This document shows positions 24,184 to 33,524 of a stretch of DNA of 64,000 nucleotides, one piece after another (positions within the stretch are counted from its first letter, which is position 1; each line of letters starts with the position of its first letter). The stretch lies in NCBI RefSeq assembly GCF_023698535.1, contig NZ_JALJCL010000014.1, forward strand, positions 1 through 64,000, given 5' to 3'. The DNA is from Halorientalis regularis (GTDB taxonomy: Archaea > Halobacteriota > Halobacteria > Halobacteriales > Haloarculaceae). The position numbers and the translations under genes are program-made. The notes below the pieces were generated by a model. It had not been told where the DNA came from. It saw only the letters and a list, made by a program, of their open reading frames with translations, and made no database searches.

Positions 24184-24291
24184 GATTCTGTCTTGTGATC
24201 TGGTATCACGATGCTACCAGTAGGAAAAAAGGGTTGTTGAGAAAACTGTGCATTCAGTGCATCAGACGTATGAAACCGTGAGAAGACGCTC

Positions 24292-24837
24292 TCACTGTTC
24301 ACACTCTCTCAGTAATACTTTCGAGACGCTCTCCTCGACCTCGACCTCGAAGGGAAGATCGTCGATGCTCCTCTGGATGAACCGCGTCATGAACCAGCGG
24401 ACCGATTCGGACGGGAACACGACCTGGTAGCTGTCCCCTTCGGTCTCACGGACCGTCAGGAACCCACAGAAGGAGAGCCATTCGAGGATCTCCCCCAGCG
24501 AATCGAACCGCTGTGCGTACTCCTGGGTGTGATACGCGGCGACGCGGTCGACAGTGTCGAGGAACTCCGGGTCCGGCCCGTCGTCGTCCTCGACGTTGTC
24601 CAGAAAGGCGTGCAGCAGATCCACGTCGAGCAACACGTGTTCGCCCGTCGTCAGCATCCGGTAGTACGTCTGGAGGGCATCGCTGTTGCTCGCTCGCGCC
24701 GACTCGAAGTTGGCGGCGTAGAACGAGATCGCCTCCCGAATGATCTCGCTCCGGTTCTCGTCGGTTCGTTCGGTGAGCTGTTCGAGCGACGACTGGGCGT
24801 CGTCGGTGAGAGAGACTGTGACACGATCGCCGGGCAT
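24292..24837 (-). CDS. Ribbon-helix-helix protein with C-terminal effector-like domain
   Basis: ATG at 24837 (MPGDRVTVSLTDDAQSSLEQ) gives 181 aa; the open frame continues upstream only as antisense of dabA. Residues 5-42 form a ribbon-helix-helix domain (RSEIIREAISFY). The remaining 130 residues (TTGEHVLLDVDLLHAFLDNVEDDDG... LEWLSFCGFLTVRETEGDSYQVVF) match haloarchaeal transcription regulators seen next to transporters. It lies 104 bases downstream of dabA on the same strand and may regulate the Dab operon or the hydantoinase operon. Confidence 0.7.
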   Translation of the reverse strand: MPGDRVTVSLTDDAQSSLEQLTERTDENRSEIIREAISFYAANFESARASNSDALQTYYRMLTTGEHVLLDVDLLHAFLDNVEDDDGPDPEFLDTVDRVAAYHTQEYAQRFDSLGEILEWLSFCGFLTVRETEGDSYQVVFPSESVRWFMTRFIQRSIDDLPFEVEVEESVSKVLLRECEQ

Positions 24838-24941
24838 GGGCCTACTCACTGCGAGAGGAGTATAAACGTTGCAGACCGCAGGTGTGGTGGTGTCGATGGA
24901 CCGACTGGAGTACCGGGGGGACGAGCGGGTCCGAACCCCGA

Positions 24942-27374
24942 TCAGTCGTCGGCGGTCGCTTCTGCGGTCGCCTCGTCGGTCGGGGTCGGCGTCACCGTCG
25001 CCGCCGTCTCGTGGTCGGTCCAGCTGAGTTCGCCGTCGTAGTGGAACGCGCGGTGGTCCTGTTCGGGGTCGACGACCGTCAGGGAGAGCCAGCCGTTGTC
25101 CAGCAGTTCGGTGACGGCCTCGTTGTTGGCGAGGATCTCGGTCACGCGCTCGACCGGCGCGTGGATCACGGTCGAGAGGCGGAGCGGCTGGTGGTAGGGC
25201 TCGTCGTCGGCGGCCATGAGCGACTGGAGCGGGAGACCGGTCATCAGGTCGCCGCCGTTGCCCTGGTAGACGCCGACGTTGCCGACGGGATTGTGGGTGA
25301 CCTTCGAGCCGCTGCCGTAGACGCCGTTGTCGACAGTGGCGAAGTAGTACTGGGTGTTGATCCACTGCGTGACGACCATGGGGCCGGTCACGATGGCTTC
25401 GAGCGCGTCGCCGTCGTCGTCGGTCGCCCAGTCGTAGGAGTGGAGGAACGACCGGCCGTCCAGATCCAGGTTCTCGGTGAGCTCGCGCGGGCCGACGACG
25501 AAGCCGGCGTTGCCGGCCAGCCCCCACTCGGGGCGGGTCTCGGCCCAGTCTGCGGCGCGGCGTTCGGTCTCGCGGACGCCAGCGTTCTCGCCTGCACCCA
25601 TGTCGTCGGCGCGCTCGGCGGCCGCGCCGGCGCGAGCGGTCTCCAGGTCGGCGCGGAGTTGTTCGAGGTCGTCGGCGTGGCTCTCGGGGACCGCCCCGTC
25701 GTACAGTTCGACTTCGTCGGTCGTCGTGTTGTGTTCGCCGGCGACGAAGACCGTGTCCTCGGGGATGTCGTGGCCGCGCTCGCGGAGTTCGGCTCTGACT
25801 GCTTCGTCGTTGCAGATTGTCGCGAGAACGCGGGCGTTCGGGCCACCGGGGTTGCCGGCGCAGGCCCCGCAGTCCAGACTCGAGTCGAACGGGTTGTTCG
25901 CGGTCTGGCTGGCGTGGCCGGCGACGACGACGAGGCGGGCGAACTGCTCCCAGCCCATCAACTCGAAGGCCGTCGCGGCGTACTCGACCTGCTCGTCGAG
26001 CGTGAGCCCTTCCCGAATCTCGGTCACGGCGTCGGGGTTGTAGTCGACGGAGGGCTCACAGAACTCGTGGGCGTCGGGCACGCGCTCGTCGGTGGCCTCG
26101 TGGGCGTCGTAGACGCGGCCGGGCAGGAGCGTCCGGGCGGCCAGTGCCAGCCCGTAGCCACTGCCCGCGCTCTCGACGTAGCTGAACGCGGTCGCGGCGT
26201 TGGATTTGAGCGACTTGATCAGTTTGCCGCCCGCCTCGGTGACGCTCGACCAGCGGTCGTAGGTCGCCTGGTCGCCGGCGTCGGCGGTCGGGCGGTCGGT
26301 GATGCGGTGCTGGGCGTCGAGGATGGGCGGGCACGCGTCGACGCTCACGTCGGCGTCGTAGCCCTCGTACCGCATCGGGATGCCGAAGAAGCCGGCGTAG
26401 CCGTGGGTCTCGTAGTCGCCCGCGGTCTCGATGTGGCGGCGGATGATCTCAGAGCGCGTGTCGATACAGAACACGAACTGGGCGTCGGGGCGGCCGTCCT
26501 CGTCGGTCTCGGCGGCCGTGGCACTGCGGTCGGCCACGGCCTCAACCAGTTCCGAGCGGTAGCTGGCTTCCCACGCCGAGAGCCAGACCTCTTCGAGGGC
26601 GACCGAGTCGTCGTCGGTTGCCTCGGCGTCGGTCGACGGGTCGGCGGGCAGCACCTGCGCGTCGAACAGGTCGGTCAGCGTGAGGCGAACGGCGAGGTAG
26701 CCGGCCAGCGTGATCGGGTACGTCGACTGCCAGGCGTCGTCGTCCGCGGCGCGTTGCTTGATGAACCCGGTCCAGCCCGGGAGCGCAGTGAGGTGGTGCT
26801 CGAAGACCGCCGGCCACGCGTCTCTCGGGTGGTCGGCGAGGACGCGCTCGATGGCGTCGGTGGGGGCCGCGGGCCACGCGTCGGCGGACCCGTCGGGGAT
26901 GGCGCCGTCGTGGGGGGCGACCGACCGGACGGCGGCGTAGAACCCCTGCTCGCGGTCGGGCATCGACCAGGTGGCCGTCCCCTGGTCCAGGAAGGCCGCG
27001 AGCCACTTCGTCAGGACGGCGTCGACGCGGTCCGCGGGCGTCTCGGCCGTGTCGATGTCCGGCGTCGAGTCGGCGGTCGCTTCCAGCCGGTCGAGCAGGG
27101 TCTCGGGGTCGGCGTCGTAGCCGTGTTCGTCGAGTTTCGCGGCCAGCACGTCGGAGTCGATCTGGCCCGTCTCCCAGGCCCGGCGGAACACGTCGGGGCT
27201 CGGGTAGCCGTCGCCGCCGAGCAGGTCTTCGGCCCGCTCGACGGCCTCGTGGAACGGCTGGTCCTCGAACCCGGCGAGGGGGTTGGCCGTCACGAACGAG
27301 TGGAGCGGCCAGACCGAGCCGACGCTGTCTGCTGCCTGTTCGATGCTCTCAGATATCGCTGAGTCAGTATTCAT
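24942..27374 (-). CDS. dabA: Inorganic carbon transporter subunit DabA (DUF2309/UPF0753)
   Basis: The protein is 810 aa, a family-typical length. Visible are LHSFVTANPLAGFEDQPF at the N-terminus and the zinc site of the beta-carbonic-anhydrase-like centre: FCIDTRSEIIRRHIE (Cys and Asp near 349) and VVAGHASQTANNPFDSSLDCGACAG (His near 480, Cys near 495). DabA with DabB forms a membrane-potential-driven pump that turns CO2 into cytoplasmic bicarbonate. Both key sets are intact here. It overlaps dabB by 11 bases. In heterotrophic haloarchaea it probably feeds carboxylases with bicarbonate. Confidence 0.9.
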   Translation of the reverse strand: MNTDSAISESIEQAADSVGSVWPLHSFVTANPLAGFEDQPFHEAVERAEDLLGGDGYPSPDVFRRAWETGQIDSDVLAAKLDEHGYDADPETLLDRLEATADSTPDIDTAETPADRVDAVLTKWLAAFLDQGTATWSMPDREQGFYAAVRSVAPHDGAIPDGSADAWPAAPTDAIERVLADHPRDAWPAVFEHHLTALPGWTGFIKQRAADDDAWQSTYPITLAGYLAVRLTLTDLFDAQVLPADPSTDAEATDDDSVALEEVWLSAWEASYRSELVEAVADRSATAAETDEDGRPDAQFVFCIDTRSEIIRRHIETAGDYETHGYAGFFGIPMRYEGYDADVSVDACPPILDAQHRITDRPTADAGDQATYDRWSSVTEAGGKLIKSLKSNAATAFSYVESAGSGYGLALAARTLLPGRVYDAHEATDERVPDAHEFCEPSVDYNPDAVTEIREGLTLDEQVEYAATAFELMGWEQFARLVVVAGHASQTANNPFDSSLDCGACAGNPGGPNARVLATICNDEAVRAELRERGHDIPEDTVFVAGEHNTTTDEVELYDGAVPESHADDLEQLRADLETARAGAAAERADDMGAGENAGVRETERRAADWAETRPEWGLAGNAGFVVGPRELTENLDLDGRSFLHSYDWATDDDGDALEAIVTGPMVVTQWINTQYYFATVDNGVYGSGSKVTHNPVGNVGVYQGNGGDLMTGLPLQSLMAADDEPYHQPLRLSTVIHAPVERVTEILANNEAVTELLDNGWLSLTVVDPEQDHRAFHYDGELSWTDHETAATVTPTPTDEATAEATADD

Positions 27375-28848
27375 TGTAGTCCTCCGTGGCGGTCAGCAGG
27401 GTTCCGGACGACGGCTGTGAGGCGTTGACCAGCGCCACGTAGAGGCGATGGCTCCGCTGATAGGCACCCGTCTCGATGGCGACGTAGGCCACGAGGAAGG
27501 CGACCGCGACGAGGCCGTGGACCAGCGTCAGGTCGGTCGGTGCCGTCACGAGCGGGACGCCGGCCAGGACCGCGGCCACCGCGGTGTAGACGCCGGCGTA
27601 GACGGCGATGGCGGGCAGGAAGACCAGCGGGACGGCGCCGTACCGGAACGCGGCCGGAACGTCCGTATTCTTGACGACGGTCCAGGTCGCGTGCAGCGTC
27701 GTCAACGAGATCAGGCCCGTCAGCAGGAGCCCGCTGTCGAGGTGGGTCCCTTTCCCGGTGAGGAGGGCGAACAGGGCACCGCCGGCGACGGCCGTGAGGA
27801 GCGTCACGGCACCGCCGACGAGGGTCGCCGTCCCGGTCGTCGATTTCTCCGGGCTGGTGTGTTCGACCTGTTCGCCGGTCGAGAGGAACAGGTAGGCCTT
27901 GTAGAACCCGTGAAGGATCAGGTGGGCGATGGCGGCCCCGAAGAAGCCGAGGCCAGCCTGTGCGATCATGAAGCCCATCTGCCCGGTCGTCGAACAGCCG
28001 AGTTTGCGTTTCACGTCGGTCTGGACGGCCTTCAGGAGCTTGCCCAGCAGTGCGCTGGCCGCGCCGACGACCGTGACCAGGAGCATGAACGTCGCGTCGA
28101 CGGTGACGACGGGGGCAAAGCGAAGGAGGAGGATGCCGCCCGCGTTGACGAACCCGGCGTGCATCAGCGCCGAGGCCGGCGTCGGCGCGGTCATCGAGGA
28201 GAGCAACCAGGTGTGGAAGGGGATCAGCGCCGACTGGACCATCGCGGCCAGCAGGAGCAGGCCCGCGGCCACGAGCAGGATCGAGTTCGAGACCGTGTCG
28301 ACGGCCGTCAGGATGCCCGAGACGGTCGTCGCGCCCGTCGCCCAGGCCAGCGTCGCGAGGGCCGCGCCCAGCAACAGGCTACTGGCGACGAAGTACCGGC
28401 GGGCGAGCGCCGCGGCGGCCTGGGCCTGTGGCCAGCCGCGAACGGTCCCGATCAGGTCGGCCATCACCAGCCCCATCGCCAGCCACGCGGCCCCAAACAG
28501 GGCGACGTGGTCGGCGGCGACCAGCACCATCACGGAAAGCGTGAACGCGAACAGGCGCGTGAAAAAGCGCGTGACGTGTTCGCTCCCGGCCATGTAGCGC
28601 CGCGAGTAACTGTGAACGATACCGCTGAAGAAGGTGACCACGACCCACAGCAGGACGGTCAATCCGTCGACGACTACCAGTCCGGGGGCCTCCCAGCTCC
28701 CACCTGTCAGCTGTCGCGCGACGAGCGCACCCAGACTCGCGACGAACAGTGCCCACACGAAGCGCGTGAACACCGCCGGCGCACGCGGCGTCGACGTCGA
28801 CGTATTCGGGAGCTGTCCCACCGTTTTCGGCCCGGTCTGTCCTGTCAT
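27364..28848 (-). CDS. dabB: DabB, NuoL/MrpA-type proton-conducting membrane subunit
   Basis: ATG at 28848 gives 494 aa; a GTG at 28872 is an alternative. The protein has 13-14 hydrophobic segments. Motifs of the antiporter-like complex I family are present: LSSMTAPTPASALMHAGFVNAGGILLLRFAP near 215 and VQTDVKRKLGCSTTGQMGFM near 275 (conserved Lys and helix break). It energises the DabA subunit by cation translocation. Confidence 0.88.
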   Translation of the reverse strand: MTGQTGPKTVGQLPNTSTSTPRAPAVFTRFVWALFVASLGALVARQLTGGSWEAPGLVVVDGLTVLLWVVVTFFSGIVHSYSRRYMAGSEHVTRFFTRLFAFTLSVMVLVAADHVALFGAAWLAMGLVMADLIGTVRGWPQAQAAAALARRYFVASSLLLGAALATLAWATGATTVSGILTAVDTVSNSILLVAAGLLLLAAMVQSALIPFHTWLLSSMTAPTPASALMHAGFVNAGGILLLRFAPVVTVDATFMLLVTVVGAASALLGKLLKAVQTDVKRKLGCSTTGQMGFMIAQAGLGFFGAAIAHLILHGFYKAYLFLSTGEQVEHTSPEKSTTGTATLVGGAVTLLTAVAGGALFALLTGKGTHLDSGLLLTGLISLTTLHATWTVVKNTDVPAAFRYGAVPLVFLPAIAVYAGVYTAVAAVLAGVPLVTAPTDLTLVHGLVAVAFLVAYVAIETGAYQRSHRLYVALVNASQPSSGTLLTATEDYNEY

Positions 28849-29263
28849 CGTTTGCTCTGTGAGCGGCACCACACCAGTTCACCGGGACCACCGCGACCCC
28901 GGCGAACTGATGTCGCCGCCTTCACCCATAGTACGAACGAACTGTGTATTAAATCCTTCTATACGATCAAATTGTTCTCTATAAGCCCCATTATAGAACA
29001 TTATGGTCTAAATGATGGTACGTCATCACACGGCACCGCGCTCCCTCCAGAGGAACGTTCAGCGGCCGTTCGTCGGTGTTAGGGGGAGAAATACGGCGGC
29101 ATCCGGTCTCGGCGGGCTGGGTGTCACGGGCGGGATCCGTCGCCGTCGTGGCTCCGCCGGCCGATGATCGCGGACGTACCGGTCGTGAAATCTGGTTTCG
29201 TTACCGGCCCGTTCGCTATTCCGAGTTAGAAAGCGATATTGTGCAGCCAGACCAGCGTTGCGT
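28849..29263. promoter_or_regulatory. dabBA upstream region with palindromic operator candidate
   Basis: A 415-base gene-free stretch between divergent genes. The AT-rich part 28940-29020 holds the dabB promoter. CTATAA (28979-28984) and TTATAG (28991-28996) form a perfect inverted repeat around GCCCCA, flanked by GTTCT and GAAC that could extend it. A repressor bound here would block the TATA elements. The remainder toward 29,263 is GC-rich with nothing recognisable except the amidohydrolase leader. Confidence 0.4.
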
Positions 29264-30283
29264 ATGCAACAGTTCGAGGGGACGGTCGTATCTGGATCGT
29301 CGTTCGAGCCCGTCGAGGGCCGCGTCGTCGTCGAGGACGGTCGGATAACGGCCGTCGAGCGGGCCAGCGTGGACGCGACGGACATCGTCGTGCCGGCGTT
29401 CGTCAACGCACACACCCACCTCGGGGATTCGGTGGCCAAGGAGGCGGCCGTCGACCTCGGCCTCGAAGCGGCCGTCGCACCGCCGGACAGCCTGAAACAC
29501 CGGCGGCTGGCGGCCGCCGACCGGGACACCCTCGTCACCGAGATGCGCCGCACGCTCCAGTTCATGGCGCAGACGGGGACGGCGGCGTGTCTCGACTTCC
29601 GCGAGTCCGGACCGACGGGCGCTCGCGCACTTCGGGCGGCCGCGGACGAGACTCCGGTTACGCCGTTCGTCCTCGGAAGCGGGCCAACGAGCGTCCTCGA
29701 CGTGGCGGACGGGTACGGCGCCAGCGGTGCGAACGACGACGACTTCGAGACCGAGCGGGCGGCCGCCCGCGACGCGGGGGTTCCGTTCGCCATCCACGCC
29801 GGCGAGCCGGACGCGACCGACATCCACCCCGCGCTCGACCTCGACCCGGACCTGCTCGTCCACATGGTCCACGCCGACGAAGACCACCTCGAACGGGTCG
29901 CCGATCAGGACGTGCCAGTCGCCGTGTGCCCGCGTGCGAACCAGGTGCTGAGCGTCGGTCGCCCGCCGATCCGCGACCTGCTGGACCACACGACGGTCGC
30001 ACTCGGGACGGACAACGTGATGCTCAATCCGCCCTCGATGTTCCGCGAGATGGCCGTCACCGCGAAGGCCTTCGACGTGACCGCCCGGGAGGTCCTCCGG
30101 ATGGCGACGGCGGCCGGTGCCGAGGCCGTCGGGCTGAACTGCGGCGTCGTCGAACCGGGCCGGGACGCGGCACTGCTGGTACTCGACGGCGAGTCGGACA
30201 ACCTGGCCGGCACCGCGGACCCGATCCGGGCCGTAGTTCGCCGTGCGACGCCGCTCGACGTGAAACGCGTGGTTCTACGATGA
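29264..30283 (+). CDS. Amidohydrolase family protein (TRZ/ATZ-type)
   Basis: ATG at 29264 (MQQFEGTVVSGSSFEPVEG) gives 339 aa. Metal-site motifs: VVPAFVNAHTHLGDS (HxH near 49), FAIHAGE (His near 178), LVHMVHADEDH near 198 and LGTDNVMLNPPSMF (Asp near 247). This places it with chlorohydrolases/deaminases that remove amino or other groups from heterocycles. The substrate is unknown. Its stop overlaps the convergent Lrp gene by 9 bases. Confidence 0.82.
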   Translation: MQQFEGTVVSGSSFEPVEGRVVVEDGRITAVERASVDATDIVVPAFVNAHTHLGDSVAKEAAVDLGLEAAVAPPDSLKHRRLAAADRDTLVTEMRRTLQFMAQTGTAACLDFRESGPTGARALRAAADETPVTPFVLGSGPTSVLDVADGYGASGANDDDFETERAAARDAGVPFAIHAGEPDATDIHPALDLDPDLLVHMVHADEDHLERVADQDVPVAVCPRANQVLSVGRPPIRDLLDHTTVALGTDNVMLNPPSMFREMAVTAKAFDVTAREVLRMATAAGAEAVGLNCGVVEPGRDAALLVLDGESDNLAGTADPIRAVVRRATPLDVKRVVLR

Positions 30284-30751
30284 CTCTGCTTCGGAGTCGA
30301 ACCCGCCGAATGGCGTCGTCTCGTGGCTCCGGACGAGGACCTCGTCGGCGACGGTCAGCCCCATCTCCAGCAGTTCCTGTGCGACCGGCGTGATGTCGTC
30401 GTCGGACTCCCCCACGACCGTGACGAGCAGGTTCTGTTCGCCGGTGACCAGTTCCTGGACCGAGACGACGCCGTCGATGGCGAGGATCTCGGGAATCCGT
30501 TCCCCGCGCTCGGGGATCGAGGCCGTACAGAACAGCAGCATCCGGAGCGGATACCCTGACTTGGCGTAGTCCACGTCGGCGCTGTACCCCTTGACGATCC
30601 CCTCGGACTCCAGGCGCTGGATGCGCTTGCGAACCGTGCTGTCCGAGGTCCCGGTTCGCTCCGCGATGTCCCCCGAGGACATGTTCCGTGCGTCCTCCTG
30701 GAGCGCCCGGAGGATCGCCCTGTCCACGTCGTCGATCTCCTCGTCGGCCAT
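30275..30751 (-). CDS. Lrp/AsnC family transcription regulator
   Basis: The protein is 158 aa. The N-terminal winged helix (EIDDVDRAILRALQEDARNMSSGDIAERTGTSDSTVRKRIQRLESEGIVKGY) is followed by a RAM-type ligand-binding beta-alpha-beta domain (LLFCTASIPERGERIPEILAIDGVVSVQELVTGEQNLLVTVVG). Members sense amino acids or related metabolites. It is convergent with the amidohydrolase gene and divergent from the gene at 30,909. Targets unknown. Confidence 0.88.
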   Translation of the reverse strand: MADEEIDDVDRAILRALQEDARNMSSGDIAERTGTSDSTVRKRIQRLESEGIVKGYSADVDYAKSGYPLRMLLFCTASIPERGERIPEILAIDGVVSVQELVTGEQNLLVTVVGESDDDITPVAQELLEMGLTVADEVLVRSHETTPFGGFDSEAESS

Positions 30752-30908
30752 GGTGGGATTTCAGTCGTCTCCGCCAAAGGAACTTCGGCTGTTCGGGGGC
30801 CGCTCGCGGTGGACCGAGACGAGTCGCGGTCCCGACACCCGAACTCGCCCGAACGCACAAGTCGCGGCGACCGGTAGTGCCCCCAAACCGGCCGTCCGGT
30901 GCCAACCC

Positions 30909-31658
30909 ATGGATTCCGAACTGGACTTCGAGGAGGTGTTCGAGCTCGAACGGGAGTTGCGGGCCGTCGAGCAGTCGCTCAACGACCAGCGGACGGAACT
31001 CCGGACGGAGTTGACGGCGGCGTTCAGGCGGGCCAACGCCGACACGCTCCACGACGCACAAGACCGTGAGTACCCCCTCAGCAGGCCCGAGAAGCGCGCG
31101 GTCAGGCGGGAGACGGCGGGACCGGTCAGGCTCCTTCCGGAGTGGGAAGACGCCTACCGCGAACTGGCCGACGACCAGCGGACGGCACGGGAGCGCCTCA
31201 CCGCCTTCCACCGCGACGTGTTCACCACGCTCGCCGAGGACGTACCGTACACCCTGACCGCGGAGCCCGGCGGGACGAGCCTCGGTCAACCGTACCTCGA
31301 CGTGCGCGCACGGGACGGCGACAGCGTGGTCGTGCTGGCGGTCGACAACCCCGAGACCGAGGGCTACGCCTACCGAACGACCGACGAGTACACCGAACAG
31401 GACGTGGAGAACGCCCTCCGGCTCTCGGAGAGCCTGCCGGACATCGACATCGAGCGGTTCGGCTTTTTGACCCACGACACCGCGCTGATCGGCGACATCG
31501 ACGCCGACACGACCGACCCGGAGCGCATCCGCGCCCACGTCCGCGTGGAGATTCTGGAGGGCCTCGACGCCGTCGACTACGAGTACGTCGAGACCGACGA
31601 GAGCCCGATCCTTGCCTTTCTGGAGACCGTCGACGAACGAGGATCAGGTGGGGACTGA
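30909..31658 (+). CDS. Conserved haloarchaeal protein, coiled-coil N-terminus
   Basis: ATG at 30909 (MDSELDFEEVFELERELRAVEQSLNDQ) gives 249 aa; longer frames upstream are antisense of the Lrp gene. Residues 5-45 are heptad-like. The rest is mixed alpha/beta with LDVRARDGDSVVVLAVDNPETEGYAYRTTDEY and IDADTTDPERIRAHVRVEILEGLDAVDYEYVET. No family recognised and no signal peptide. Confidence 0.55.
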   Translation: MDSELDFEEVFELERELRAVEQSLNDQRTELRTELTAAFRRANADTLHDAQDREYPLSRPEKRAVRRETAGPVRLLPEWEDAYRELADDQRTARERLTAFHRDVFTTLAEDVPYTLTAEPGGTSLGQPYLDVRARDGDSVVVLAVDNPETEGYAYRTTDEYTEQDVENALRLSESLPDIDIERFGFLTHDTALIGDIDADTTDPERIRAHVRVEILEGLDAVDYEYVETDESPILAFLETVDERGSGGD

Positions 31659-31796
31659 GCCGCGTCCACACACGGGGCCTCGATCACCCCGACGAGCAAT
31701 CGGTGCTTCGACCCGATCCGACGACCGTCGGCCGGCGGGACGGGACCGACAGGCTTGTTATACCGTGTCAAGAATTTTTTCCCTGGTACACGAGCG

Positions 31797-32771
31797 ATGT
31801 CCGGGAACGACTGTCCGGTCTGTGGCGAGGGGTTCGATTCGGCAGGGGGCGCACGGAGTCACGCCTGGGAGGCTCACGGCGCCTGTCACTACTGTGGGGA
31901 ACGGGTCGCGGGGGAAGAGAAGGCGGCGCTGTACCGCCACTGGCTGGTCGCCCATCCCGAGGACCTGTCCCGCCGTGACGCCAACCGGGCCGAGAACGAG
32001 GTCGATTCGATCACGTTCGGGGACCGCCTCTCGAACGGCGGGGTCGGGGCGGCCGTCCGCGGCCTCCCGCGGCGCGCCTTTCTGGTCGGCGGCGGCGTCC
32101 TCGCGATCGGTGGGGTCGCGGCCGGCGGGATCGCGCTCAGCAACGTGCTGGGCGGGGTCGAGGACATCGAGACCAGCGAGCCGGGGCCCGTCGGCACCGC
32201 GTCGATCCCCGACTCGCCCGGCGACTACCGCTACGCCGTGATGGGCAGTGCCGACGCGACTGCCACCGTCACCTACTTCGGGAGCTGGAAGTGTCCCGTC
32301 TGTGCACGGTTCGGTGAGGGGTTCCTGCCGACGCTGGTCACCGACTACGTCGCGCCCGGAGACCTGCGGATCGAGTTCCGGAACCTCGCCTACTTCGGCG
32401 GCGATCCGTTCCTCGGGCCCGACGCGCCGAGCGCGGGCCAGGCCGGACTGGCCGTCTGGAACACCGACCCGTCGTCGTACTGGCGCTTCCACGAGGTCGT
32501 CTTCCGGAACCAGCCACCGGAAGCCCAGCGCTGGGCCACGCCGGACAAACTCGAAGCGTTCGCGAAGGCCGCGAGCGTCTCCGATCCGGGTGCGGTCCGG
32601 CGCGCCGTCCAGACCGACGAGTACGACGACGCGCTCCGGGCGACGAGTCAGCGGGCCCAGCAACTGGGCGTCAGCGGGACGCCGACGCTCCGGATCGGTG
32701 ACAGCCTCGTGAATCCGGGGAACCAACAGCAGACGAGAACCCGGATCGAAGCCGCGATCGAGAATGCCTGA
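31797..32771 (+). CDS. DsbA-like thioredoxin-fold protein with N-terminal zinc fingers
   Basis: ATG at 31797 gives 324 aa. Residues 5-55 hold two C2H2-type fingers (CPVCGEGFDSAGGARSHAWEAH and CHYCGERVAGEEKAALYRHWLVAH). A single membrane segment follows (AFLVGGGVLAIGGVAAGGIALSNVL, about 95-120), preceded by PRRAF. The C-terminal domain is DsbA/DSBA-like with KCPVCARFGEGF (CxxC near 165) and the cis-Pro loop SGTPTLRIGD. Topology suggests fingers inside and thioredoxin domain outside. The 8-base overlap with the DsbB gene points to a disulfide-forming pair. Confidence 0.82.
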   Translation: MSGNDCPVCGEGFDSAGGARSHAWEAHGACHYCGERVAGEEKAALYRHWLVAHPEDLSRRDANRAENEVDSITFGDRLSNGGVGAAVRGLPRRAFLVGGGVLAIGGVAAGGIALSNVLGGVEDIETSEPGPVGTASIPDSPGDYRYAVMGSADATATVTYFGSWKCPVCARFGEGFLPTLVTDYVAPGDLRIEFRNLAYFGGDPFLGPDAPSAGQAGLAVWNTDPSSYWRFHEVVFRNQPPEAQRWATPDKLEAFAKAASVSDPGAVRRAVQTDEYDDALRATSQRAQQLGVSGTPTLRIGDSLVNPGNQQQTRTRIEAAIENA

Positions 32772-33189
32772 CCTGCCCGACCCGGCCGCCTGGCTCACCG
32801 CCGGGACGCTGGTCGCCGCGGTCGCGACCGCCGGAAGCCTGTTTTTCAGCCTCGGGCTCGGCCTCGTCCCCTGTGACCTGTGCTGGTACCAGCGAATCCT
32901 GATGTACCCGCTCGTCGTCGTCCTCGGCGTGGCGACGGTCGAGTTGCGACCGGCGGTCTGGAAGACCGCCCTGCCCCTCTCGCTCGCGGGGCTGGCGCTC
33001 GCTAGCTATCACTCCGTGTTGCAGGTCACGTCGAGTAGCTGTGCGTTCGGCGGCGCGTGCGCCGCGATCCAGTGGCGACTTCCCATCCTCGGGCTCACGA
33101 TCCCGAACCTCTCGCTGCTCGGCTTCGCGCTGGTGACGATCTCCGTCGTCGCCGGATCGGGACTGGTCGGTGGCGAAGCCAGCGCCTGA
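32764..33189 (+). CDS. DsbB/BdbC-family disulfide oxidoreductase
   Basis: The protein is 141 aa with four membrane helices. The first periplasmic-type motif PCDLCWYQRILMYPL carries the quinone-linked CxxC, and the second cysteine pair lies in SSSCAFGGACAAI. DsbB proteins reoxidise DsbA and pass electrons to quinones. The gene overlaps its DsbA-like partner by 8 bases. Confidence 0.9.
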   Translation: MPDLPDPAAWLTAGTLVAAVATAGSLFFSLGLGLVPCDLCWYQRILMYPLVVVLGVATVELRPAVWKTALPLSLAGLALASYHSVLQVTSSSCAFGGACAAIQWRLPILGLTIPNLSLLGFALVTISVVAGSGLVGGEASA

Positions 33190-33221
33190 TTCGCTGCACG
33201 GACCGGGACGCCGGACCGCTC

Positions 33222-33524
33222 TCACTCCACGTCCGGCGCGCGCTCGTCGGGACGGCCCGGCAACGCCAGTTCGATCTCCAGTTCGGGGTCGTCGACACCC
33301 TCGAAGTCGACTTCCAGTTCGACGGGTTCGCCGAACGCGAAGGGGAGTTCCCACTCGTCGGTCGAGATGGTCAGTTCGTCGCCCGCGCGGAGCTGTTCGC
33401 CGAGGTCGATCAGGAACCGACCCGCCTCGTCCGCGTCGAGGCGGTACTCCTGCTCGAAGTCGCGACCGGTGCGGATGAGCGTGCGCTCCTCGTCGGAGTC
33501 GGACGGGGTATCGTCTTCTGACAT
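33222..33524 (-). CDS. Amphi-Trp domain protein (100 aa)
   Basis: ATG at 33524 gives 100 aa. The domain signature is seen in RDFEQEYRLDADEAGRFLIDLGEQLRAGDELTISTDEWELPFAFGEPVELEVDFEG. The amphi-Trp domain is a small alpha/beta domain of unknown role common in haloarchaea. The terminal stretch is acidic. It stands alone between the dsb genes and a 290-base gap. Confidence 0.75.
   Translation of the reverse strand: MSEDDTPSDSDEERTLIRTGRDFEQEYRLDADEAGRFLIDLGEQLRAGDELTISTDEWELPFAFGEPVELEVDFEGVDDPELEIELALPGRPDERAPDVE

Noticed and set aside
24838-25527. Upstream extension of the ribbon-helix-helix protein
   Set aside because: The extension is antisense of dabA and Arg-rich; the domain begins just after ATG 24837.
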